Shown here: piece by piece, positions 25,053 to 35,307 of the stretch
Numbering within the stretch: the first letter of the stretch is position 1
How the letters are laid out: every line of letters starts with the position of its first letter
From: Rhizobiaceae bacterium
Lineage (GTDB): Bacteria > Pseudomonadota > Alphaproteobacteria > Rhizobiales > Rhizobiaceae
Length of the DNA: 59,869 nucleotides
NCBI GenBank assembly: GCA_017644105.1
Contig: JAEPMD010000023.1
Coordinates: forward strand, 1-59,869
Direction: 5' to 3'
Made by a program: the position numbers and the translations under genes
The notes under the pieces: generated by a model
Databases searched by the model: none
The model's input: only the letters and a program-made list of their open reading frames with translations
Told to the model about the DNA's origin: nothing

Positions 25053-26153
25053 ATGACTGAGAAAATGCGACCTGAGCCAAATACTGGTGTTATGGATATT
25101 GCGCGCTACATTCCTGGAGCTGATAAAGCCAATGGAGATGTGAAGACATATAAATTGTCGTCAAATGAAACACCTTTGGGGCCAAGCCCGGCCGTTAAAG
25201 ATGCAATGGCGCATGTGTTGGAAGAGCTCGAGATCTATCCAGAGGGTACATCCTATCATCTACGCAAAAAGATTGCTGACACATATGCATTAAATCCGGA
25301 CAATATCATGTGTGGTAATGGATCAGATGAATTGCTGGGACTGCTGTGCCAAACATATTTAACCCATGGCGACGAAGCTATTTACTCCGAGCATGGTTTC
25401 TTGGTCTATAAAATCCAGATCATGGCCAGTGGTGCAACACCTATTGTGGTGCCTGAAGTTGATCTACGCGTTGATGTGGATGCGATTTTGTCAGCCGTCA
25501 CCTCAAAAACAAAAATGGTATTTGTCGCAAATCCGAATAATCCAACCGGTACCTATTTGCCGATCGAAGAATTGCGCCGATTACATGCTGGATTGCGTGA
25601 TGATATTATTTTGGTGCTTGATGCCGCTTATGCGGAATATGTGCGCAAAAATGATTATGAGGCTGGTATAGAACTCGTCTCGGCCAATGAAAATGTTGTC
25701 ATGACACGTACTTTTTCAAAAATTTATGGCCTTGCAGGTTTGCGCGTTGGCTGGGTTTACGCACCATTGGCTGTGATTGATGCAATGGATCGCATCCGTG
25801 GACCATTTAACGTCAATGCAGTCGCGATTGCTGCGGGTGTGGCCGCCATGTCGGACAAAGCTCACCTTGAGAAAGCGGTGGAGCACAATACCGTTTGGCT
25901 TGATAAAGTGACATCTGCGCTTGAGGCGCTCGGCTTAAAAGTGACGCCTTCTGTTGGTAATTTTATTCTCATTCACTTCCCTGAAGGCGGGGACAAGAGT
26001 GCCGACGCTGCTGACGCATATTTGCTCAACCGTGGCTATGTATTGCGACGCGTTGCGGGCTACGGATTGCCAAATGCACTGCGTATGACGATTGGCAGCG
26101 AAGAAGCCAATTTAGGTGTCGTTGCTGCGCTTGACGCATTTATGAAAGCATAG
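25053..26153 (+). CDS. hisC: Histidinol-phosphate transaminase
   Basis: A 366-residue class I/II PLP aminotransferase. [33 protein letters not shown] and [11 protein letters not shown] are HisC signatures; the PLP lysine is in [17 protein letters not shown] near residue 224. The enzyme makes histidinol phosphate from imidazole acetol phosphate and in many Alphaproteobacteria also transaminates aromatic amino acids. Its neighbour is a TyrA-type dehydrogenase, two bases downstream, so this copy may serve tyrosine and phenylalanine synthesis as well. AAGGA is placed properly before the ATG. Confidence 0.92.
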   Translation: MTEKMRPEPNTGVMDIARYIPGADKANGDVKTYKLSSNETPLGPSPAVKDAMAHVLEELEIYPEGTSYHLRKKIADTYALNPDNIMCGNGSDELLGLLCQTYLTHGDEAIYSEHGFLVYKIQIMASGATPIVVPEVDLRVDVDAILSAVTSKTKMVFVANPNNPTGTYLPIEELRRLHAGLRDDIILVLDAAYAEYVRKNDYEAGIELVSANENVVMTRTFSKIYGLAGLRVGWVYAPLAVIDAMDRIRGPFNVNAVAIAAGVAAMSDKAHLEKAVEHNTVWLDKVTSALEALGLKVTPSVGNFILIHFPEGGDKSADAADAYLLNRGYVLRRVAGYGLPNALRMTIGSEEANLGVVAALDAFMKA

Positions 26154-26155
26154 AA

Positions 26156-27091
26156 ATGGCCGACATACATTTTAACAAAATTGCCCTGATCGGCATTGGT
26201 TTGATTGGTTCATCTCTGGCGCGGATTATTCGTCAGAAGAATTTGGCAGAAACCATATCGATCATGACCCGTTCACAAGCCACTCTGGATGAAGCGCGTA
26301 AACTTGATTTGGGTGATGAATATTCCACTGATTACGGTGATGTGGTCCGTCATGCCGATCTGATTATCGTATCTGTGCCAGTGGGTGCATCCGCATCCGT
26401 TGCCAAAGACATCGCTTTTCATTTAAAGCCGGGTGCAATCGTCACCGATGTTGGGTCAACCAAAACTTCGGTGATTGAACAGATGCAGCCGCACATTCCA
26501 GAGGGCGTTCACTTTATCCCTGGTCATCCTATTGCGGGTACCGAGCGGTCTGGACCTGATGCCGGTTTTGCTGAACTTTTCGAAGGCAAATGGTGTATCT
26601 TAACACCATTGGAAGGCACTGATCCTGAAGCCATGGCAAAATTGACCGCCTTTTGGGAAGCGTGCGGATCAAATATTGATTTGATGGATCACGAACATCA
26701 TGATCGCGTTTTGGCAATTGTGTCCCATCTTCCGCAACTCATTTCCTATAATATTGTGGGCACTGCGAAAGATATGGAAACGGTGACCAGTTCTGAAGTG
26801 ATTAAATATTCTGCCTCTGGCTTTCGTGACTTTACCCGTCTTGCAGCATCCGATCCGACAATGTGGCGCGATGTATGCCTACATAATAAAGAAGCTATTT
26901 TGGAAATGTTGGCACGGTTCTCGGAAGATTTGTCATCGTTACAAAAAGCCATTCGCTGGGGCAAAGGTGATGAATTATTTGATCTGTTCACCCAAACGCG
27001 TTCTATTCGACGTGAGATTATCGAAGCTGGTCAAGATGTTGATGTTCCGGATTTCGGACGCCAAATTGCATCCGAGCACACCGATAAATAA
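26156..27091 (+). CDS. Prephenate/arogenate dehydrogenase family protein
   Basis: A 311-residue dehydrogenase of tyrosine biosynthesis. The NAD(P)-binding start is ALIGIGLIGSSLARII; VTDVGSTKTSVIE and FIPGHPIAGTERSGPDAGF are the prephenate-site motifs, with His in GHPIAGTE as the catalytic residue by family analogy, and HHDRVLAIVSHLPQLI follows. It lacks a chorismate mutase domain and an ACT domain, as in the cyclohexadienyl dehydrogenase TyrC type. It starts 2 bases after hisC in one operon, the standard hisC-tyrC pair of Hyphomicrobiales. Confidence 0.92.
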   Translation: MADIHFNKIALIGIGLIGSSLARIIRQKNLAETISIMTRSQATLDEARKLDLGDEYSTDYGDVVRHADLIIVSVPVGASASVAKDIAFHLKPGAIVTDVGSTKTSVIEQMQPHIPEGVHFIPGHPIAGTERSGPDAGFAELFEGKWCILTPLEGTDPEAMAKLTAFWEACGSNIDLMDHEHHDRVLAIVSHLPQLISYNIVGTAKDMETVTSSEVIKYSASGFRDFTRLAASDPTMWRDVCLHNKEAILEMLARFSEDLSSLQKAIRWGKGDELFDLFTQTRSIRREIIEAGQDVDVPDFGRQIASEHTDK

Positions 27092-27099
27092 CGGCTAAA

Positions 27100-28092
27100 T
27101 TATATTGCTGGGATCCTGCCAAGAGGGATGATCCCAGCCTGTGCGATGCCGTTACGTATTTTCACGTCGATCTGGATCTCATCTGGATTGTTGGTCGAGC
27201 TTAATGCGGATAAAATATTGATAATATTGGAGAAATTAGCGCTTAATGCCGGGTTTACTTCGGCAATTGTGCTTTTTAAATTGGCAATATTTGTCAACGT
27301 TATCGCAACATCCCCGGAGATGACACCCCGATCTGAAACACTAAGCGGACCTGATGCGGCGATCGTTGCATTCTGTGCGCCTTTAATCGTGAGATCATGA
27401 AGCGTTACATCCGATCCATATAAAATCGAGGCATCGCGCGCGCGATCGTATTTCAGGATCTCCATATTGTCGTGGACTGTAATGAAAATGTTCAGATCGT
27501 TGATTTGAATGGGTGAATTTGTAATCGCATTTTTAAGCGCAATATTGATGCCGCTTGCTGCGATATCTACATCATTCTCATTTTCACGCACATGCATTTG
27601 CAGATTCTCGGCTGAGATATTTTGCAGCTCTTTTATATTGGCAAGCTGAGTTGCCATATTAATCGACATTGTCTCAATTGAAGCGCGGGAAAGATTTGAG
27701 ATGTCAAACACAGAACTTGCACGCATGGACTGCCAATCAGCCTCAATCACACTATGTCGATTGGTGATGGTCAAAGGCCCATCAAGCTCTGATATGACAT
27801 GGCCAGGATTATATATTTGAGCTGTCGTGCGCAACTCGCCTGCGGTGAAACCAACACGCCGCTTGGTATCATCAAAACTTGTATTGTCGCAATTCAGCCC
27901 AATACGAAATGGGAAACCACGTATTTGGAGATTATTACATGTCACCGTCACACCGCGATTAGCAATGGTTGAAATTCGGGTCTCGATCAAGTTTTCGAGC
28001 CTATCAGCCCCCCAATACCATCCGAGGGTAACGAGCGCAGGAATGATAAAAATGCTTGCGATTAACAGGATTAACTTATGTCGGGGCTTCAT
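27100..28092 (-). CDS. DUF2125 domain-containing protein
   Basis: A 330-residue envelope protein. An N-terminal hydrophobic segment (LILLIASIFIIPALVTLGWYW) acts as a signal anchor, followed by the DUF2125 pattern: RGVTVTCNNLQIRGFPFRIGLNCDNTSFDD, ELRTTAQIYNPGHVISELDGPLTI and later IAASGPLSVSDRGVISGDVAI. The family is predicted periplasmic and beta-rich, reminiscent of AsmA-like proteins; function unknown. Convergent with the tyrC-like gene (8-base gap) and divergent from the ChaC gene. Confidence 0.88.
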   Translation of the reverse strand: MKPRHKLILLIASIFIIPALVTLGWYWGADRLENLIETRISTIANRGVTVTCNNLQIRGFPFRIGLNCDNTSFDDTKRRVGFTAGELRTTAQIYNPGHVISELDGPLTITNRHSVIEADWQSMRASSVFDISNLSRASIETMSINMATQLANIKELQNISAENLQMHVRENENDVDIAASGINIALKNAITNSPIQINDLNIFITVHDNMEILKYDRARDASILYGSDVTLHDLTIKGAQNATIAASGPLSVSDRGVISGDVAITLTNIANLKSTIAEVNPALSANFSNIINILSALSSTNNPDEIQIDVKIRNGIAQAGIIPLGRIPAI

Positions 28093-28185
28093 TGTTGTCT
28101 TCTTCTGGTTTATTCATTCTTGAATTAACCCTGCCAAAGGGGCATGTCTAATATAAATTTCAATTTGGAAACAATAGTGACGAAT

Positions 28186-28710
28186 ATGGACGATTTTTGG
28201 GTTTTCGGCTATGGATCTTTGATGTGGCGACCTGGATTTGATTTTATCGAAAAACAGCGGGCCAAATTGTTTGGCTATCGCCGGACATTATGCATCCATT
28301 CTCATGTGCATCGGGGTACACCTGAAAAACCAGGCTTGGTTTTGGGTTTGGATCGTGGTGGTTCCTGCAGCGGTGTGGCGTTTAAAGTTTCAGGTCAAAA
28401 ACGCGATGAAGTGTTTGAATATCTCCACGCGCGTGAACTTGTGACCAAGGTTTATATTGAACGGATCGGCAGGATCGAACTTGCAGACCAAACACGTGTC
28501 CCAGCTTATTGTTATGTTGCCGATCTTAAGCACAAACAATATGCAAAAGACATCAGTGTTGAAAAAGCTGCTGAAATTGTCAGTGATTCCGTCGGGCAAT
28601 CAGGTCATAATATTGATTATGTGACGAGCACAGTTGAGCAATTACGCTCGATGAACCTCAGAGATCATTGGCTTGAGGATGTGGTCGCAAGATTGCCAGC
28701 TAAAGCTTAA
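28186..28710 (+). CDS. Gamma-glutamylcyclotransferase (ChaC family)
   Basis: A protein of about 174 residues. It opens MDDFWVFGYGSLMWRPGFDF, where YGSLMW is the substrate-binding loop of the gamma-glutamylcyclotransferase fold; LDRGGSCSGVAFKV and the ARELVTKVY segment, which should hold the catalytic Glu, follow. ChaC enzymes release 5-oxoproline from glutathione. The frame runs 14 codons further to an ATG at 28144, but the ATG at 28186 matches where family members begin. Its last four bases overlap the convergent plsC stop. Confidence 0.88.
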   Translation: MDDFWVFGYGSLMWRPGFDFIEKQRAKLFGYRRTLCIHSHVHRGTPEKPGLVLGLDRGGSCSGVAFKVSGQKRDEVFEYLHARELVTKVYIERIGRIELADQTRVPAYCYVADLKHKQYAKDISVEKAAEIVSDSVGQSGHNIDYVTSTVEQLRSMNLRDHWLEDVVARLPAKA

Positions 28711-29501
28711 GCTTCTTTAGCTGACTGGATAACATCAAGCCGCTCGCGAACAGCAGGTGGGACTGGAAGCTTTGGGTTGTTTTTAACCGCATGGACCAAC
28801 AATTCATCACTTGCAACTTGTGTTTCAGCAACAAGTCGTTCCATGATATCTTCAATCGATAATCCAGGTTCTATAGGTGGCAGGATCTTGGCTTTGAACG
28901 TGCCTGGCTGACGCATAAAAGAGTGGCGTGGCCAGTAAAGTCCTGAAACAAGAGCGATCGGCACAATTGGTACTTTTACATCTTCGTAAATCCGGCCGAC
29001 ACCAAATTTATATTCAAGCGGTGCGCCAACTGGACGGCGCGTACCTTCTGGGAAGATAAACAATTGACGGCCGTTTTCCATCACCTCTTTGCGGGCACCT
29101 TTTAATACACCGGCCATGGCTTTTCCGCGCGCACTGCGATCAACGGCGATCATATTGGTTTTTTGCAGACAAGCGCCAAAAAGCGGGATCCTATTAAGCT
29201 CTTTTTTATAGATGAAAACCGGGCTATCCAGATAGGGCATTAGCGCAAAAGTGTCCCAAAATGATTGATGTTGCGCAGCGACAATAAATCCACCCTCTGG
29301 AAGATTTTCCAAACCCTCGATCTCTATCTTTGTACCAGCGAGTTTTTCGAGCAGAGCATTTGACGAACTAGCCCATTTTTTTGCCTGCGCTAAATTCTGT
29401 TCACTCGTGCCAAACAAGATCACACGTATCATCAGTATTAGTCGTATGATGGTGTTGGCATAAAAAGCGATATTAAAAAGCGTTGAGCGAATAAGCGTCA
29501 T
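28707..29501 (-). CDS. 1-acyl-sn-glycerol-3-phosphate acyltransferase (PlsC family)
   Basis: A 264-residue membrane-associated acyltransferase. An N-terminal hydrophobic helix is followed by AAQHQSFWDTFAL (HxxxxD motif, acyl transfer) and LFIFPEGTRRPVG (EGT/R glycerol-phosphate site), with VPIVPIALVSGLYW as the fourth block. It would make phosphatidic acid from lysophosphatidic acid in phospholipid synthesis. Other PlsC paralogues act on ornithine lipids, so the exact acceptor is inferred. It overlaps the ChaC gene end and is separated from the next upstream gene by a strong terminator. Confidence 0.9.
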   Translation of the reverse strand: MTLIRSTLFNIAFYANTIIRLILMIRVILFGTSEQNLAQAKKWASSSNALLEKLAGTKIEIEGLENLPEGGFIVAAQHQSFWDTFALMPYLDSPVFIYKKELNRIPLFGACLQKTNMIAVDRSARGKAMAGVLKGARKEVMENGRQLFIFPEGTRRPVGAPLEYKFGVGRIYEDVKVPIVPIALVSGLYWPRHSFMRQPGTFKAKILPPIEPGLSIEDIMERLVAETQVASDELLVHAVKNNPKLPVPPAVRERLDVIQSAKEA

Positions 29502-29529
29502 AAATGGGTTCTTTCAAACTCAAGTCGGA

Positions 29530-29563
29530 AAAAGATAGTGCGGGCTTACACTATCTTTTCTCC
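29530..29563 (-). terminator. Terminator of the flippase/acetyltransferase operon
   Basis: AAAAGATAGTG (29530-29540) and CACTATCTTTT (29549-29559) are perfect 11-bp complements with an 8-base loop. Both ends provide T-runs, so it could work on both strands. A second short hairpin, CCGCT-AAA-AGCGG (29562-29574), lies between it and the acetyltransferase stop at 29601. Confidence 0.78.
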
Positions 29564-29600
29564 CGCTAAAAGCGGTCTTTTGAAGAATATGTCGTTTACG

Positions 29601-30848
29601 TTACTTATTTCGCGCCATAGCACGAACTTTGTCACGTAGTTTTCGTGCGATATTTTTGGAGTTATTGTAAATATGCAATTGTTTGGTGACCTGACGGACG
29701 TCGCGGTCACTATTTGCATGCAGACCGACAACCAAAGTACCCATAGTGCAGCGCTCCTGCCAGAAACGAGACATGATGGGGTGGTCCGCGCGTGCGCAGG
29801 AATCTGTTTTGATGATGTTAAAGTCATCCAGCTGCCATTCAGTGACTTCCTGCATCAATAATTTGCCAGGTGAGTATTTGGCATATTCCTCGTCATAAGT
29901 GGTTTTCCATGTATAAGCGTCACCACCCATGATAAACACAATGAGAGAGGCGATGGTTTTGCCCTCTAAGTGCAGCGAATGGATGCGAACGCGATCGACT
30001 TCGGCAAGATTGTTAATTGCTTCACGTGCAAAGGCAGCTCTATGGCGATCAGCGACCAGGGATGTGCGTTTACGGCCTTTCCAACCTTGGTTTTCCAGAT
30101 GTAAAAACTCTTCAAGGGCGTCTCTTACGTCATTGGGTTGACGGGCAATTTGAAATTCTAATTTCCCCAGATCAGCAATGCGACGACGTTGTCTATTTAG
30201 TTCTCTGACATGGTGTTTTGAAATAGAATGCTCAATATATTCAGGTGCATCAATGTCGCTGTCGAGCATGGGACGTTCGTATTTATTGGTCTCCATCAGC
30301 GGCAAGTTGTTACTAAGCGCAACACCGCGGAGCATTGTGGCAAAGGAACTGTCGAGCCTGATATCTGGCAACACGATAACACTTGGTAGTTTGAGCGTGG
30401 GATCACTCATTCCTTGAATGAAGTCTTTAATGATGTCGACAGCGTTGTCACTATCGACAAGGGGTGTACCCAAAGGACCGAATTCATTGGCCCAAACGCG
30501 GATGATGGGTGCCCCAATGCCGAAGCCAGGATTTTCGATGGAAAATGGCAATACAAGACGCAAACGATCTTTGCCTTCAGCACGATCACGCATGACCATG
30601 AGCTGGACTGCGCGATTGTCCAAGCGCGGCATGGCAGGTGCCAAGAATCGACCGGTGAAAAATATATTTGGTTCAACAGCGCGGTTGGATAAGAATTCCA
30701 ATTCGGTCTCTAACTCGTAGCCGGATCTTGCAGGATAAATTGCAAGCTCACGACCAGCTGTTTCAAGCTCGACTGTATAGTCTGGGCTTGCCTCAACGTC
30801 ATCTGGTTTTGTTGATACATCAGGAGAAATTTCTAATTCCGTCGTCAT
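29601..30848 (-). CDS. BioF2-like (FemAB/GNAT-type) acetyltransferase domain protein
   Basis: A 415-residue soluble protein. The first half has a degenerate GNAT-like fold (VMRDRAEGKDRLRLVLPF; FGIGAPIIRVWANEFGPLGTPLVD) and the second half, about 210-370, is the BioF2-like acetyltransferase domain: KHHVRELNRQRRRIADLGKLEFQIAR, FLHLENQGWKGRKRTSL and YTWKTTYDEEYAKYSPGKLLMQEV. Such proteins occur in exopolysaccharide clusters, where they may add acyl or aminoacyl groups. Its ATG overlaps the stop of the flippase gene by four bases (ATGA), which points to a shared surface-polysaccharide job. The substrate is unknown. Confidence 0.83.
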   Translation of the reverse strand: MTTELEISPDVSTKPDDVEASPDYTVELETAGRELAIYPARSGYELETELEFLSNRAVEPNIFFTGRFLAPAMPRLDNRAVQLMVMRDRAEGKDRLRLVLPFSIENPGFGIGAPIIRVWANEFGPLGTPLVDSDNAVDIIKDFIQGMSDPTLKLPSVIVLPDIRLDSSFATMLRGVALSNNLPLMETNKYERPMLDSDIDAPEYIEHSISKHHVRELNRQRRRIADLGKLEFQIARQPNDVRDALEEFLHLENQGWKGRKRTSLVADRHRAAFAREAINNLAEVDRVRIHSLHLEGKTIASLIVFIMGGDAYTWKTTYDEEYAKYSPGKLLMQEVTEWQLDDFNIIKTDSCARADHPIMSRFWQERCTMGTLVVGLHANSDRDVRQVTKQLHIYNNSKNIARKLRDKVRAMARNK

Positions 30849-32284
30849 GATGATGCTTCCCCGCTGGGCGATAATGTCGTCTGTGTTTTGTTCTTAGATG
30901 TTTGTCCAAGTGCAAACATTGAAATGCCCAATTGCGATCTGATCACAAAGAAGAGCAAGATGGCTTCTATGGTCATTGCGCTTGCCGTCGCTGCGGCAGC
31001 ACCTTCAATTCCATAAAGTGGTATGAGCATGATATTCAGTGTCAAATTCGATGCTAAGGCGCCAGCATAGACATACATGCACACACGTTGTTTTCCGGCC
31101 ATTGTAAGTAAAACTTCGCCAGGACCAATCAGTGATTTTGCGAGAATACCAAAGAATAAGATGATCATAACAGTGTGACCATCAATGAAACCCTCGCCGA
31201 ACATCGACAATAAGAATTGCCCTAAAAGCAGAACAAATCCGCCGATCAAGATGGTTGGAAGCAATGTCCAACGCGTTGTCTGTTTGGCAAAATTATCGAG
31301 CTCTTGCATTTTATTTTCAGCGACCATCGCCGCGAATTTAGGTGCAGCTCCTGCCTTAACGGCGAAATAAATAAAATGCACTAGTGCCATGGTTTTGGCC
31401 GCAGCAAAATAGACCGCGACTTTTTCTGGCTCTAAGAAGAAGCCAACAATGATCACATCCGCGTTTGTGAGGAGATAATAGAATCCCTCAATCACAAAGA
31501 TCGGGAGTGCGACAACAACCCATTTTTTAAAGTCCCATTGGCGATCTCCGGACGCGTAACGTCCACGAAGCTTTCTAGAGACCACGACAAATTGACCAAG
31601 CGTTGTGATATAGGACGCAAGAATGGCAGCCAAAAGTGCGATTTTTGCGGTCGGTTGCATGCCAAACAGAAATGAACCCAGCACAAAAATGATGATCAAG
31701 CCGGGACGAATAATATAGGTCGGGCTCATGGCAATAATTGGCCAGGAATTGACACGAGATGTCCCGTCCAACACATCCCCCAGCGCGATCATGGGCAGTG
31801 CGCAAATCCCCAAAACGATTGGCACGAGATAGTAATCGGGGATTCGATTTTCAAAATAAACCACAATGGCAACACCGATGGCGCCAATGATTGTTGCTAA
31901 GACCATTGCAAAAATTCGGGCCGTGATCGTCAGGCCACGGATGTGACTCTGATCGTTATGAGCGTTGTATTCAGGTACAAAACGGATCACCACTGTGTGG
32001 AAACCAAGGCAAGATAAATTGCCCGCAATGATAATAAAAACCCAAACAAATACGAAAATGCCGTATTCAAACTCGCCCATGGATCTGGCGAGAATGATCT
32101 GGGAAACAAAGGCCAATGCAGCTGATATTATGCGGATTGAAAAGGCTAAAAGAGCTGTGCGCTCGGCATGTTTTTTGCCATCCTTGTTTTCTAAAATGGC
32201 GAATAACATCAATGCTTTAGGCAATAATAAATTGCCTAATTTTTCAGGGAGAATTCTCTCTAAAAATGTCACAATACTCGACAT
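30845..32284 (-). CDS. Lipopolysaccharide/polysaccharide flippase (Wzx/MATE-like)
   Basis: A polytopic membrane protein of about 479 residues with roughly 12-14 hydrophobic segments. LLAFSIRIISAALAFVSQIILARSMGEFEYGIFVFVW at the start is the conserved entry of polysaccharide transport (Wzx/RfbX) proteins of the MOP superfamily, which flip lipid-linked sugars across the inner membrane. The frame extends to a GTG at 32299; the ATG at 32284 gives a more usual N-terminus, but neither has a well-spaced ribosome site. No glycosyltransferases are nearby, so the polysaccharide is unknown. It is coupled to the BioF2-like gene. Confidence 0.85.
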   Translation of the reverse strand: MSSIVTFLERILPEKLGNLLLPKALMLFAILENKDGKKHAERTALLAFSIRIISAALAFVSQIILARSMGEFEYGIFVFVWVFIIIAGNLSCLGFHTVVIRFVPEYNAHNDQSHIRGLTITARIFAMVLATIIGAIGVAIVVYFENRIPDYYLVPIVLGICALPMIALGDVLDGTSRVNSWPIIAMSPTYIIRPGLIIIFVLGSFLFGMQPTAKIALLAAILASYITTLGQFVVVSRKLRGRYASGDRQWDFKKWVVVALPIFVIEGFYYLLTNADVIIVGFFLEPEKVAVYFAAAKTMALVHFIYFAVKAGAAPKFAAMVAENKMQELDNFAKQTTRWTLLPTILIGGFVLLLGQFLLSMFGEGFIDGHTVMIILFFGILAKSLIGPGEVLLTMAGKQRVCMYVYAGALASNLTLNIMLIPLYGIEGAAAATASAMTIEAILLFFVIRSQLGISMFALGQTSKNKTQTTLSPSGEASS

Positions 32285-32374
32285 CACGGATACACGCACA
32301 ACCTAATTTACACTGTCTAAACTGTAATAAAACAGCGTTAATAAAGTGTTTTCGCGACGCCCTTTTGAACTTTT

Positions 32375-35101
32375 TTAAGCGTGGTTGAAAGCGCCGTGAC
32401 AATGCTTGTATTTTTTGCCAGAACCACATGGGCAAGCCTCGTTGCGGCCGACTTTGCCCCATGTTGATGGGTCGTCTGGGTCACGGTCTTCAGGTGCAAC
32501 ATGTTGCTCAGTCACCGTTTTCATTGGTTTGGCAGCTGCCTCTTGAGGTGCATCGGCATCGCCATGGCTTGTTTCCATGTGTTCTGGCGGCGTTGGCGCA
32601 GGCTCTTCTGCTGCTTGATTAACCAGTTCAACGCGCATGAGCTGCGAAGTGACCACCTGACGCAAATTACCGAGAAGTGACTGGAACAATTCAAACGCTT
32701 CAGATTTATATTCTTGTAGTGGATCTCGTTGCGCGTAACCACGCAAGCCAACAACCGAACGTAATGAATCAAGGTTGACGAGATGCTCACGCCAGAGCTG
32801 ATCAAGTGTTTGTAACACAACAGATTTCTCAACGTAATTGGTGATCTCTTCACCGAAGCGTTCCGAACGATCTTTGGCAGCTGCTTCAACCAATTCGGTT
32901 AGGCGTTCGCGAATATTGTCTTCTGCAATACCTTCTTCTTCGGCCCATTCGTCAACAGGTGCATCAATGTTCAGATAAGTTGCAACGTCTTGTTTCAACT
33001 CCGCAACAGACCATTGTGCCGGATATGCATTTTCTGGAATGTGCTGCTCGACCAGATCATCAACCACGTCTTGGCGCATTTCTGCAACCGTGTCAGAAAT
33101 GCTCTCAGCGTCCATAAGTTCAAGACGTTGTTCGAAAATCACAGTCCGCTGATCATTCTGTACATCATCAAACTTGAGTAGATTCTTACGAATGTCGAAG
33201 TTGCGTGCTTCCACTTTCTTCTGAGCACGTTCGAGCGCTTTGTTGATCCATGGGTGCACAATCGCTTCGCCTTCTTCAAGACCAAGCTTTTTGAGCATGC
33301 CATCCATACGCTCAGAACCAAAGATGCGCATGAGGTCATCTTGCAATGATAAGAAGAATTTTGAGCGACCTGGGTCACCCTGACGTCCTGCACGACCGCG
33401 CAGCTGGTTATCAATACGGCGGCTTTCGTGACGCTCTGTAGCGATGATGTATAGACCCCCCGCATCTAGCGTTTGTTTTTTCAGCTTTTCAATGTCAGCT
33501 TTGATCTCGGCTTCTTTCGCATCACGCTCAGAGCCTGGCTCCATTTCGCCAAGTTCCTGTGCAACGCGCATGTCAAAGTTACCGCCAAGCTGAATATCTG
33601 TACCACGGCCAGCCATATTGGTCGCAATTGTAACCGCACCGGGGACACCGGCTTGCGAGACGATGTAAGCTTCTTGTTCGTGGTAACGTGCGTTTAGGAC
33701 GTTAAATCCGTCAACGCCGGCAGCTTTAAGCTTCTCAGCAAGCAGCTCAGATTTTTCGATCGATGTTGTGCCAACGAGAACCGGTTGTGATTTTTCCTGC
33801 GCAGCTTTTATTTCATCAATAATCGCGCCATACTTTTCTTCAACTGTACGGTAAACCTCATCGTCTTCGTCAATACGAGAGATCGGAATGTTGGTTGGCA
33901 CTTCAACAACTTCAAGGCCGTAGATGTTGGCAAATTCTTCGGCTTCTGTTGACGCAGTACCCGTCATGCCGCCGAGCTTTTCATACATGCGGAAATAGTT
34001 TTGGAAGGTTACAGAGGCGAGGGTTTGGTTTTCAGGTTGAATGGAAACATTCTCTTTGGCTTCCAATGCCTGATGCTGGCCTTCGCCATAGCGGCGGCCC
34101 GGCATCATACGGCCGGTAAATTCATCAATGATGACAATTTCATCGTTGCGGACGATATAGTCTTTGTCACGAACAAATAATTTATGCGCGCGCAGGGCAT
34201 TATTGACGTGATGAACGATGGACACATTTTCCACATCATAAAGCGAATCACCTTTAAGATGTCCTGCTTCTGATAAAAGCTTCTCCAGCTTTTCCGTACC
34301 AATTTCAGTAAAATTGGCAGATTTTTGTTTTTCATCCAATTCATAATCTTCTTCAACAAGAAGCGGGATGAATTTATCAACGGTTATATAAAGATCAGAT
34401 TTGTCTTCCAGCGGACCGGAAATAACAAGGGGTGTTCGCGCTTCATCAACGAGAATGGAATCCACCTCATCGACAATGGCATAGTAATGACCGCGTTGCA
34501 CCATTTGTGCACGTTCATATTTCATATTGTCGCGCAGATAATCAAATCCAAGTTCGTTATTGGTGGCATAAGTAATATCGCATGAATAGGCGGCGCGGCG
34601 CTCATCATCTTCCATGCCATGGATGATGGTTGCGGTTGTGAGACCCAAGAAGCCATAGAGCTTACTCATCCATTCAGCATCACGTGTCGCCAAGTAATCG
34701 TTGACGGTAACCACGTGTACCCCTTTGCCAGCCAGGGCATTGAGATAGGTTGGAAGGGTCGCAACAAGTGTTTTACCTTCACCCGTCTTCATCTCGGAGA
34801 TGGAATTTTCATGCAAGATCATACCACCGATCAACTGCACATCAAAAGGGCGCATGCCAAGAGAACGCACGGCAGCTTCTCTTACAGTGGCAAAGGCAGG
34901 TACCAAAATATCATCTAAGCTTTTGCCTGCTTCGAGGTCAGCCTTGAGCTTTTCAGTTTGACCTTTGAGTTCTTCGTCAGAAAGAGCTTGCATCTGTGGC
35001 TCGAGCGCATTGATTGCTTCGACTCGTGGTCGGTATCCTTTAATGCGTCGATCATTCGAAGAGCCAAAGATTTTTTGGGCGATTTTGCCGAAGTTGACCA
35101 T
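32375..35101 (-). CDS. secA: Preprotein translocase ATPase SecA
   Basis: A 908-residue motor that pushes preproteins through Sec[18 protein letters not shown] near residue 105 is Walker A of NBD1; [16 protein letters not shown] is the DEVD Walker [16 protein letters not shown] and [12 protein letters not shown] belong to the NBD1/NBD2 region, and [18 protein letters not shown] is the NBD2 signature. The C-terminus [14 protein letters not shown] is the zinc/SecB-binding tail. An AAAGGA lies 8 bases before the ATG. The gene is divergent from the parvulin gene at 35308, an order typical of Hyphomicrobiales, where that gene is in turn followed by argJ. Confidence 0.98.
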   Translation of the reverse strand: MVNFGKIAQKIFGSSNDRRIKGYRPRVEAINALEPQMQALSDEELKGQTEKLKADLEAGKSLDDILVPAFATVREAAVRSLGMRPFDVQLIGGMILHENSISEMKTGEGKTLVATLPTYLNALAGKGVHVVTVNDYLATRDAEWMSKLYGFLGLTTATIIHGMEDDERRAAYSCDITYATNNELGFDYLRDNMKYERAQMVQRGHYYAIVDEVDSILVDEARTPLVISGPLEDKSDLYITVDKFIPLLVEEDYELDEKQKSANFTEIGTEKLEKLLSEAGHLKGDSLYDVENVSIVHHVNNALRAHKLFVRDKDYIVRNDEIVIIDEFTGRMMPGRRYGEGQHQALEAKENVSIQPENQTLASVTFQNYFRMYEKLGGMTGTASTEAEEFANIYGLEVVEVPTNIPISRIDEDDEVYRTVEEKYGAIIDEIKAAQEKSQPVLVGTTSIEKSELLAEKLKAAGVDGFNVLNARYHEQEAYIVSQAGVPGAVTIATNMAGRGTDIQLGGNFDMRVAQELGEMEPGSERDAKEAEIKADIEKLKKQTLDAGGLYIIATERHESRRIDNQLRGRAGRQGDPGRSKFFLSLQDDLMRIFGSERMDGMLKKLGLEEGEAIVHPWINKALERAQKKVEARNFDIRKNLLKFDDVQNDQRTVIFEQRLELMDAESISDTVAEMRQDVVDDLVEQHIPENAYPAQWSVAELKQDVATYLNIDAPVDEWAEEEGIAEDNIRERLTELVEAAAKDRSERFGEEITNYVEKSVVLQTLDQLWREHLVNLDSLRSVVGLRGYAQRDPLQEYKSEAFELFQSLLGNLRQVVTSQLMRVELVNQAAEEPAPTPPEHMETSHGDADAPQEAAAKPMKTVTEQHVAPEDRDPDDPSTWGKVGRNEACPCGSGKKYKHCHGAFNHA

Positions 35102-35160
35102 TTATATGGTCCTTTCTGGATTAAACTGCGCGAAGGCGCTAAGAGGTACTAACTTGTTTG

Positions 35161-35220
35161 AACCGAAAAACGGTTGTTATTTGATTTCTGCCTACGTAAA
35201 TAAACAAACTATAGACGTAG
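35161..35220 (-). other. Two hairpins in the secA mRNA leader
   Basis: In the predicted secA leader (start near 35224) the 5' end can fold CTACGT...ACGTAG (35220-35192, 17-base loop), followed by AACCG-TTTTT-CGGTT (35175-35161). Both arms are perfect but short. They may protect the message or regulate it; no SecM-like ORF is seen between them and secA. Confidence 0.35.
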
Positions 35221-35230
35221 CTTTTCCTGA

Positions 35231-35259
35231 CAGATAAGAGTGAGTTTGGGCGATGTCAA
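35231..35259 (-). promoter_or_regulatory. Sigma-70 type promoter of secA
   Basis: On the minus strand TTGACA (35259-35254, a perfect -35) and TATCTG (35236-35231) are separated by 17 bases. The predicted start, near 35224, leaves a leader of about 120 bases before the secA ATG. It lies 49 bases upstream of the divergent parvulin gene. Confidence 0.65.
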
Positions 35260-35307
35260 CAGGATCAGGGGTCTCAAGGGCCTGTGCTTTATAAAAAGGA
35301 TTAAATT

